64,000 nucleotides of DNA, from the NCBI RefSeq assembly GCF_018070325.1, contig NZ_JAGPXY010000016.1, positions 1 to 64,000 on the forward strand, given 5' to 3'. The DNA comes from Micromonospora sp. H61. GTDB taxonomy: Bacteria > Actinomycetota > Actinomycetes > Mycobacteriales > Micromonosporaceae. Under the pieces are notes generated by a model. That model was not told where the DNA came from. It saw nothing but the letters and a program-made list of their open reading frames with translations, and searched no databases. Shown in pieces: positions 58,388 to 64,000 of the stretch. The position numbers and the translations under genes are program-made. Within the stretch, counting starts at the first letter, position 1. Every line of letters starts with the position of its first letter.

Positions 58388-59512
58388 TCAGCTCTCGGCG
58401 GCGCCGACCTCCCAGCTCGGGACGGCGACGGCCGCGCCGGTACGGGCGCCCACGTACTCCATCAGGACCAGCGCGATGTCGTCGTCGAGTCGACCGTGCA
58501 CCCACTCGACCAGGGCGGTCTCCAGCGATGCCAGCCCGTCGGCGACAGTGCCATGGCCGAGCAGTCGCCAGGCCCGGTCGGCGGTCGGGAAGAACTCGCC
58601 GTCCCGCCGCGCCTCGCCGAGACCGTCGGTGAACAGCAGCAGCCGGTCCCCGGGCTCCAGCCGTTCGACCCGGGGGCGGACCACCGGCATGAACCCGAGC
58701 GGAGGCGCCGGGGCCGGCGGTTCCAGCGGGATCACCGCACCCCGGCGTAGCAGCAGCGGTGGCGGATGCCCGCAGTTGACGATCGTGAGGGTGCCGCCAC
58801 GCTCCTCGACCAGTGCCGCCGTGACGAAGTCCTCGTCGCCGACGTTGCGGGCCACCGCGCGGTCCAGGTCGGCGACGACGGCCCGCAGGTCGGCCCGCTC
58901 GTACGCAACGTGCCGGTAGGAACCGAGGACGATGCTGGCCAGCCGGACCGCGTCCAGACCCTTGCCCCGCACGTCACCGATGATCATGCGGACGCCGTAC
59001 GGCGTGTCGATCGCCTCGTACAGGTCGCCGCCGATCTCGGCCGTCGCGGTGGAGGAGATGTAGCGCCCCGCTACCGAGAGCGTGCCGACCTGCGGCCCGA
59101 GCGGGCGCAACACCGCCTGTTGGGCCACCGCGGCGAGCTTGGTCAGCTCGACGATCCGCTCGGCCTGCCGCTGGCGAACCCACGCCACCGCCACGGCCAT
59201 CCCGGTGGCGAGCGCGACCGCGACAACGTTGACCGAGGTGACCAACGAGACCTTCGGCGCGACCAGCGCGAAGCCGGCGCCGATCACCGTCGCCGCGACG
59301 CCCACCCCCAGAACCACCACCCAGGACGCCAGGGCGGCGGCGAGGACCGGCGCGGCCGCCAGGAGCGCGACGTAGTGCACCTTGCGGCCGTCCGCCGCCT
59401 CCACCGCCGACACGATCGCGAGCAGAGCGAGGGCCGCGCCGAGGCCGGCGCGGGATCCGGGGCTCAGCGGGCGACGGCCCGACTGGAGGAGTCGCGTGGG
59501 TACGAGGGACAG
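58388..59512 (-). CDS. SpoIIE/PP2C-type phosphatase with membrane N-terminus
   Basis: A protein of about 374 residues: four membrane helices at the N-terminus ([70 protein letters not shown]), a signalling helix, then a PP2C SpoIIE phosphatase domain with GGDLYEA and [15 protein letters not shown] and a final [10 protein letters not shown], the metal-binding aspartates. It probably acts on an anti-sigma-factor antagonist. No ATG, GTG or TTG begins the frame before the first helix; the only candidates are CTG at 59512 or a late GTG at 59413 that would cut helix 1. The start given is therefore provisional. Confidence 0.8.
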   Translation of the reverse strand: MSLVPTRLLQSGRRPLSPGSRAGLGAALALLAIVSAVEAADGRKVHYVALLAAAPVLAAALASWVVVLGVGVAATVIGAGFALVAPKVSLVTSVNVVAVALATGMAVAVAWVRQRQAERIVELTKLAAVAQQAVLRPLGPQVGTLSVAGRYISSTATAEIGGDLYEAIDTPYGVRMIIGDVRGKGLDAVRLASIVLGSYRHVAYERADLRAVVADLDRAVARNVGDEDFVTAALVEERGGTLTIVNCGHPPPLLLRRGAVIPLEPPAPAPPLGFMPVVRPRVERLEPGDRLLLFTDGLGEARRDGEFFPTADRAWRLLGHGTVADGLASLETALVEWVHGRLDDDIALVLMEYVGARTGAAVAVPSWEVGAAES

Positions 59513-59616
59513 TTTGCCTGATCCACGTGAACCGGTGAATGAACCTGACCCCTCGTCCGAGGAGGTTCTGTCCGGCCGGCCCAGTCGGCCGGCCGAATCG
59601 GCGTCGCCGGTCCCGC

Positions 59617-60249
59617 TCAGCCGAGGACCTCGTAGCGGACGGTGAGCGCGCCCACGTCGACCGAGGCGATGCTGGCGAAGGCGGCCCGGGAGAGGTCCAG
59701 GCAGCGGCCGTCGATGAACGGGCCGCGGTCGTTGATCCGTACCGTCACCGACTTGCCGTTGGCCGGGTTGGTCACCCGGACCTTGGTGTTGAACGGCAGT
59801 GTCTTGTGCGCGGCGGTCAGCGCGTCGGGGTTGAACGACTCGCCGTTGGCGGTGAGCTGCCCGTCGGAGTAGAACGAGGCACCGCACGAACCGCTGTCCA
59901 GCACCTTCGCCGCGGCCGTGGTCTTCTTGACGGTCGGCTTCGGCTTCGGCGACGCGGTGCGCTCCTTGCCTCGGGAGGCGGCCTGCTGCGAGCGGGTCGC
60001 CGACGGGCTGGCGGTCACGCTGGGCGAGGCGCTGACGCTCGGGGTGGCGGCCGGAGCGCTGGGGGTGAGGCTGCTCGCGGCGGTGGTCGGGGTGAGGTCG
60101 AGAGCTACCGGCCCCGACTGGTCGGGGCCGGAGACCAACTGCACGGCACCTACAGTGCCTCCGACGGCGAGGGCGACGCCGACCGCCGCGGTGGCCACGA
60201 TGCCCGCCGGCGAGGAGAAGATGCGGGTACGAGAGTGCTTGCCTGCCAC
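59617..60249 (-). CDS. RlpA-like double-psi beta-barrel protein
   Basis: A 210-residue extracytoplasmic protein. One membrane anchor (about 16-38, [23 protein letters not shown]), a Ser/Thr/Ala/Pro-rich stalk (55-110), then a DPBB domain ([59 protein letters not shown]) with the conserved Asp of RlpA peptidoglycan lytic transglycosylases. It probably acts in the cell wall. GTG at 60249 follows AAAGGA; the frame extends to 60501 but this is not coding. Its promoter is TTGACT-N19-TACGGT (60313-60318, 60288-60293). Confidence 0.87.
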   Translation of the reverse strand: MAGKHSRTRIFSSPAGIVATAAVGVALAVGGTVGAVQLVSGPDQSGPVALDLTPTTAASSLTPSAPAATPSVSASPSVTASPSATRSQQAASRGKERTASPKPKPTVKKTTAAAKVLDSGSCGASFYSDGQLTANGESFNPDALTAAHKTLPFNTKVRVTNPANGKSVTVRINDRGPFIDGRCLDLSRAAFASIASVDVGALTVRYEVLG

Positions 60250-60287
60250 CGGCCCGGTCCTTTCGTCGTCTGAACAAACCGGGTCGG

Positions 60288-60318
60288 ACCGTAACGAGAG
60301 AAGCACTTCCGAAGTCAA
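60288..60318 (-). promoter_or_regulatory. Promoter of the RlpA-like gene
   Basis: TTGACT at 60313-60318 and TACGGT at 60288-60293, 19 bases apart on the minus strand, about 40 bases before the GTG start. Confidence 0.5.
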
Positions 60319-60436
60319 CGTGATCATGATGTTATGCCCGCATTTGCACAGGTACGTGTAGCCGATCATCCGACCCCGGGTGGGCCGGGTGGCCCGGGTG
60401 CCACCACGCCCGCCGCCCGTGCCGCAGGATGAGCGG

Positions 60437-60988
60437 ATGCCCGCCGATCTGACCGAACGCCTGGCCGCCCTGTTCCACTGGATCGACCCCGGCCCGGACA
60501 CCAGTCACCTGGTCAGCGACATCTCCGGCTGGTGGCGTGACCCGGCGGTGCTGGCCGAGCTGGGGCCGGCCCTGGTGGCGCCGTACCGGGCCGCCCGGCC
60601 CACCGTGGTGCTCGCGCCGGCCGTCACCGGGCTCCTCCTCGGGCCGTTGGCCGCCACCGCCCTCGGAGTCGGCTTCGTGGCCGCCCACAAGCCCGGTGAC
60701 GGGCGACTTCCGGCCGGGCCACTCACCTGGGCACAGAGCCCACCGGACTACCGGGGCCGACGGGTAGACCTCGCCGTGCGCGACCGACACCTCGGCCCCG
60801 ACGACCGGGTGCTGGTGGTCGACGACTGGGTGCGCACCGGCGCGCAGCTACGCGCGCTCTACGACATCTGCGCCGCGCGGGGCGCCGAGGTGCTGGGCAC
60901 CGCTGTGGTGGCCGTGGACTGCCCGCCCGAGGTCGCGGCCGACCTACGGATCACCGGCCTGATCGACGCCGCGGATCTGCCCGCTTGA
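60437..60988 (+). CDS. Phosphoribosyltransferase family protein
   Basis: A 183-residue type I PRTase-fold protein. The PRPP site is [13 protein letters not shown] at 125-137, where the usual Thr-Gly-Gly is Arg-Thr-Gly; the hood contains [10 protein letters not shown] near 60. It resembles adenine phosphoribosyltransferases. An Arg in the PRPP loop is unusual and may alter activity. ATG at 60437 is six bases after CAGGAT, so the message is probably leaderless; the frame upstream is not coding. It stands alone divergent from the RlpA-like gene. Confidence 0.8.
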   Translation: MPADLTERLAALFHWIDPGPDTSHLVSDISGWWRDPAVLAELGPALVAPYRAARPTVVLAPAVTGLLLGPLAATALGVGFVAAHKPGDGRLPAGPLTWAQSPPDYRGRRVDLAVRDRHLGPDDRVLVVDDWVRTGAQLRALYDICAARGAEVLGTAVVAVDCPPEVAADLRITGLIDAADLPA

Positions 60989-61021
60989 CCTGAAGCGAGG
61001 TTCAACATCGACGATCGGCGG

Positions 61022-62068
61022 ATGAGCGACGGAGTTCTCGACGAGGCGTACGAGCGGCTGCACCACACCGGCCCCGAATATCAGGGCTGGCTGTCCAACC
61101 ACGGGCCGATGGCCGTCGAGGCGTTGGTCCGACACGGGCACCCACACCGGGTGCACCGTTGGCTCGACGACTACCTCGGCCGCCTCGACGAGTTGCCCCG
61201 AGGGCTGCACCCGATCGACGACTGGCGGTCAGCGCTGGGCGATCCGAAGCGCGCCGGTGACTGGCTGGCCTACTTCGACAGGCAACTGCGCGAACACCCG
61301 TGGCGTGCGGTGCTCGGCACCTGGTGGCCCCGGCTGCTGCCGGGCATCGCCGCCGGCGCCACGCACGGTGTGATCCGGGTCGGGCACGCCGTACGCGCGC
61401 TCGACCCGGACGACGCGAACCGACAGCGGCTCACCGAGTTGGGCCAGGCCCTCGGCTACTGGGCGGCCCGATGGCAGCCGATCCCCGGCACCGACCGGCT
61501 GCTCACCGGCGAGACGGACCAGCCGGGCACTGACGACAACGACGTGGCGGCCGCGCTGGCCGGGCTGCCCCGGATCGACGACCAGACCGGCGGCGTCCGG
61601 GATCGGCTGGACCAGCTGCCGGGCGTACCCCGATGGGAGCCGGCACTCGCGACGCTGCGCCCCGTGCGGAGCCCGGCCGAGGCGGAGCGCGGGCTCACCA
61701 CGCTGGTGCACCGGGCCGGCCTGGACTACCTGCGCTTCGGGCACGCGGCGCCGGTCATGTTGGTGCACGCGGTCACCGCGCCGACCGCAGTGCTGCGTAC
61801 CCTGCCGGCACTCGACAGGGGTCTGTGGGCGCCGAGCTTCGCCGCGGCCTGGGCCGCGACGGCGGCCATGACCTCCGTGTACGCCCCGGCCAACGGCATC
61901 GCGGCACCGACAGTGACCCCCGCGACGCCGGCGGAGGTCTTCGCCCGCGCGGCCCGCCACGGCGACGAGCACGTCGTCAAGCTCGCCGACGCGATCCTCG
62001 ACGCGTACGCGACCAGTGCTGACGAGCGGCTCCTCACCGCACCCGGCTACGCCGGCCAACTGATCTGA
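61022..62068 (+). CDS. Questin oxidase family protein
   Basis: A 348-residue protein of the questin oxidase/DUF4243 family, which in fungi oxidatively opens an anthraquinone ring. Family blocks: NHGPMAVEALVRHG near 26, HPHRVHRWLDDY near 38, ATHGVIRVGHAVRAL near 115, and the C-terminal DEHVVKLADA near 318. In bacteria the substrate is unknown and no polyketide genes surround it. The ATG at 61022 is preceded by GACGAT six bases upstream and TTGACC 19 bases before that. Confidence 0.85.
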   Translation: MSDGVLDEAYERLHHTGPEYQGWLSNHGPMAVEALVRHGHPHRVHRWLDDYLGRLDELPRGLHPIDDWRSALGDPKRAGDWLAYFDRQLREHPWRAVLGTWWPRLLPGIAAGATHGVIRVGHAVRALDPDDANRQRLTELGQALGYWAARWQPIPGTDRLLTGETDQPGTDDNDVAAALAGLPRIDDQTGGVRDRLDQLPGVPRWEPALATLRPVRSPAEAERGLTTLVHRAGLDYLRFGHAAPVMLVHAVTAPTAVLRTLPALDRGLWAPSFAAAWAATAAMTSVYAPANGIAAPTVTPATPAEVFARAARHGDEHVVKLADAILDAYATSADERLLTAPGYAGQLI

Positions 62069-62125
62069 GCGGGGCGACGGGTATTGCGGCGGCGACCCGG
62101 CCCGCGCTGGCCTAGCCTCGGCAGG

Positions 62126-62557
62126 ATGTGGCCTCGGATCGGTGAACTGCGCGCCCTCGCCCTCGGCACCCCCGGCGAGTTGCGGTCAACCCTCAACACC
62201 CTGGTGCTGGCCGGTGTGAAGACCGCGACGGCCGGCCGGCTCGCCGAGTACGCGGAAGAAGGCGAGGAGTTGGAGCACGTCGGCGAACGCCTGGCCCTTG
62301 TCGACGACGACAACGCACTGGCCGGCGTCGTGGAGATCACCGGAGTCGAGGTGGTCCGCTTCGCCGACGTGCCCTGGGACTTCGCCCACGCCGAGGGCGA
62401 GGGCGACCGCTCGATCGAGGAGTGGCGGGCCGGGCACTCGACCTACTGGGCGCGGCTCGGCACCCCGGTCGACGGCGACACCCCGATCGTCTGCCTGCGT
62501 TTCCGCCTGGTTTCCGGCGGCGAGGGCGGTGTGACCAGCGGCGACCTCGGCACCTGA
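62126..62557 (+). CDS. ASCH domain protein
   Basis: A 143-residue protein with an ASCH (RNA-binding PUA-like) fold, similar to YqfB amidohydrolase/ASCH proteins: the TATAGRLAEYAEEGEELEHVGERLALVDDDNALAGVVEITGVEVVRFADVPWDFAHAEGEGDRSIEEWRAGH pattern with the GxKxxTA start and the conserved WDFAHAEGEGD. The ATG at 62126 is seven bases after TAGCCT, with no Shine-Dalgarno, so a leaderless start is likely. The upstream frame to 62084 is not used. Possible role in RNA or nucleotide metabolism. Confidence 0.88.
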   Translation: MWPRIGELRALALGTPGELRSTLNTLVLAGVKTATAGRLAEYAEEGEELEHVGERLALVDDDNALAGVVEITGVEVVRFADVPWDFAHAEGEGDRSIEEWRAGHSTYWARLGTPVDGDTPIVCLRFRLVSGGEGGVTSGDLGT

Positions 62558-62591
62558 CCGGCCGTCTCAGCCAGGGCTTGGTGTGGCGGCC

Positions 62592-63473
62592 TCAGCCCCG
62601 TAGTTGTGGCAGCAACCGGGTCGCCACGTCCACCAGGATGGCCTCGTCACCGGCGTACCAACTGCTGGCGCGCGGCCAGTGCGTCACCACGTCGGTGAAG
62701 CCCAACTCGGCGGCCCGGCCGACCTGATCGGCGAAGAACTGTGCGCTGCTGAGCGAGAAGACCGGCGCCGCGTCCAGCGAGAGGTAGCGGTCCAGGCTGG
62801 CCGGGTCGCGGCCGGCCTCGTCCAGGGTCCGGTCCATCCGCGCGGACAGCGCCGACACACTGGCCCACCAACCCGCCAGGTCGTTGTCGTCACCGGTGCC
62901 GGTGGTCACCCACCCCTGCCCGAAGCGGGCCACCAACCGCATCGACCGTGGCCCGTTGGCGGCCACCACGAACGGCACCCGGGGCTGCTGCACGCAGCCG
63001 GGGTTGTTGCGGGCATCCACCGCGGCGAACCAGTCGCCACGCCAGGTGGTGCCGTCCTCCCGCAGGATCAGGTCCAACAACTCGGTGAACTCGGCGAACC
63101 GGTCGACCCGCTGACGCGGCGGCAGCGTCTCACCACCCAGCACCGCCGAGTCGAAGCCGATGCCGCCCGCGCCCAGGCCGAGCAGCAGGCGGCCGGCGGA
63201 GACGTCGTCCACAGTGGTGATCTGCCTGGCGAACGCGGCCGGGTGCCGGAAGTTCGGCGACGCCACGAGGGTGCCCAGTCGAATCCGCGAGGTCACCGTG
63301 GCCGCCGCGGTCAGCGTGGCCATCGAGTCGAACCACGGGCCGTCGACCAGGTCACGCCAACCCAGGTGGTCGTACGTCCAGGCGTGGTCGAAGCCCCACT
63401 CGTCGACCTGCCGCCAGCGACGCTGCGACTCCGCCCACCGCTGGTCCGGCAGGATCACGATGCCAATCCGCAT
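62592..63473 (-). CDS. LLM class F420-dependent oxidoreductase
   Basis: A 293-residue luciferase-like (TIM-barrel) oxidoreductase that uses coenzyme F420 or FMN. It begins MRIGIVILPDQRWAESQRRWRQVDEWGFDHAWTYDH, with LGTLVASPNFRHPAAFARQITTVDDVSAGRLLLGLGAG near 72 and TRFVVAANGP near 170. The ATG at 63473 is seven bases after TAGGGT (63481-63486 on the minus strand); a GTG at 63482 is less likely. Substrate unknown. Convergent with the ASCH gene. Confidence 0.88.
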   Translation of the reverse strand: MRIGIVILPDQRWAESQRRWRQVDEWGFDHAWTYDHLGWRDLVDGPWFDSMATLTAAATVTSRIRLGTLVASPNFRHPAAFARQITTVDDVSAGRLLLGLGAGGIGFDSAVLGGETLPPRQRVDRFAEFTELLDLILREDGTTWRGDWFAAVDARNNPGCVQQPRVPFVVAANGPRSMRLVARFGQGWVTTGTGDDNDLAGWWASVSALSARMDRTLDEAGRDPASLDRYLSLDAAPVFSLSSAQFFADQVGRAAELGFTDVVTHWPRASSWYAGDEAILVDVATRLLPQLRG

Positions 63474-63606
63474 GATCGCCACCCTAGTCGGGCCGGTCCT
63501 CCGCCCCCAGCATCACGCTGAGCAGAGGACCGGGCCAGCGTTCGGAGCACCATCGCCGTCCGGCAGTCCTGGAGCTACCGCTGCGGCCAGCCCGTACCCT
63601 CCGGGG

Positions 63607-64000
63607 GTGCCCGCCGAAGCAACCGCCCCCCGCGTAGCCCCGGATCGGACCCGCCGGCTCCGCCTGATCCGCACGGTGGCGTTACTGGTCGGGGTGGTGG
63701 TTCCGTCGCTCATCCTCCGCGAGCTGATCGAGTCTCGGTTCGGCCGCGGGCCGGTGGCCGACCTCAGCGCGGTCGCGGTGCCGATGGCGGCAACCGCGTG
63801 GCTCGCGCCGTACGCCTCCTATCGGCGACGCGACGCGCTGCTCTGGCTGGTCGGCCCGGGCCTCTACTTCTTCGCGGTGATCGCCTGGCGGGTGGCCCTC
63901 GCGCCCTACCGGGACTGGAGCCCTCGCCCGGAGGAGAGGGCCCGGATGCGCTGGTCACGCGACCCGGAACACGCCGGGACCTGGCTCCTGACCGAGCCCG
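63607..64000 (+). CDS. Membrane protein, cut by the window end
   Basis: At least 131 residues of an open frame with no stop before the end of the window. N-terminal 14 residues are polar (VPAEATAPRVAPDR), then two or three hydrophobic helices (TVALLVGVVVPSLIL, VPMAATAWLAPYASY, LWLVGPGLYFFAVIAWRVAL). GTG at 63607 is exactly six bases after TACCCT with no Shine-Dalgarno, so the message is probably leaderless. I recognise no family; the rest of the gene is outside the window. Confidence 0.6.
   Translation, partial: MPAEATAPRVAPDRTRRLRLIRTVALLVGVVVPSLILRELIESRFGRGPVADLSAVAVPMAATAWLAPYASYRRRDALLWLVGPGLYFFAVIAWRVALAPYRDWSPRPEERARMRWSRDPEHAGTWLLTEP

Noticed and set aside
60250..60436. c-di-AMP (ydaO) riboswitch before the RlpA-like gene
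   Set aside because: Such riboswitches precede cell-wall hydrolases in actinomycetes, but the 187-bp region lacks the conserved core sequences and contains an ordinary promoter close to the gene.

Overview
The window is a 64 kb stretch of chromosome from a high-GC actinomycete. Adenylosuccinate synthase, class II aldolase, a dnaK-grpE-dnaJ-hspR operon, ClpB, F420-type (LLM) oxidoreductase, DUF3151, DUF4178, DUF4247 and DUF2617 proteins, strong GC3 bias and many GTG starts all fit the Micromonosporaceae (Micromonospora-like); the genus is an inference. I see no insertion sequence, prophage, CRISPR array, rRNA or tRNA gene, and no biosynthetic gene cluster. About 60 protein genes fill the window and most convergent gene ends are closed by long GC-rich hairpins.

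Layout. 0-9 kb: purA, a diacylglycerol-kinase-like protein, an orphan ParA-type ATPase with a 500-residue disordered N-terminus, DUF3151, a LOG-family protein, fbaA, a small holin-fold membrane protein and a small acidic protein. 9-13.5 kb: two tandem LPXTG surface proteins and a DedA protein. 13.5-17 kb: ArsR regulator, pyrE, SDR, and two paralogous four-helix membrane proteins. 17-22.3 kb: a compact minus-strand island of poorly characterised genes (DUF4178, two small hypotheticals, membrane-bound spermidine-synthase-like enzyme, DUF350, DUF4247, DUF2617, second DUF4178). 22.4-27 kb: clpB, then a divergent TetR/epoxide hydrolase pair. 27-31 kb: a mini GntR regulator beside a Cys-rich small protein, a KhtTU-like cation/proton antiporter pair, GNAT and small hypotheticals. 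31-35.6 kb: hspR-dnaJ-grpE-dnaK heat-shock operon (transcribed leftwards). 35.7-42 kb: paired dynamin-like GTPases and surface/membrane proteins. 42.6-46.3 kb: E1alpha-E1beta-E2 2-oxoacid dehydrogenase operon. 46.5-51.7 kb: a 45-residue protein, a 914-residue Pro/Gln-rich membrane protein, an NHL-repeat thioredoxin. 51.7-54 kb: 5-oxoprolinase pxpBCA. 54-64 kb: TrhA, DUF6458 pair around a SixA phosphatase, acyl-CoA dehydrogenase, SpoIIE-type phosphatase, RlpA-like protein, a phosphoribosyltransferase, questin-oxidase-like protein, ASCH protein, LLM oxidoreductase, and a truncated membrane protein running off the end.

How it works together. dnaK and clpB both carry HspR inverted repeats (HAIR) and hspR itself closes the dnaK operon, so the heat-shock feedback loop is visible in one window. 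The 17-22 kb island is the best candidate for an undescribed system: a membrane-embedded aminopropyltransferase-like enzyme encoded with DUF350, DUF4247, DUF2617 and two DUF4178 proteins that share a duplicated promoter/leader. A recurring theme is local duplication (LPXTG pair, four-helix pair, DUF4178 pair, DUF6458 pair), in two cases including the 5' leader. At least fifteen genes have a -10-like hexamer (NANNNT) exactly 6 or 7 nt before the start codon and no proper Shine-Dalgarno, indicating many leaderless transcripts.
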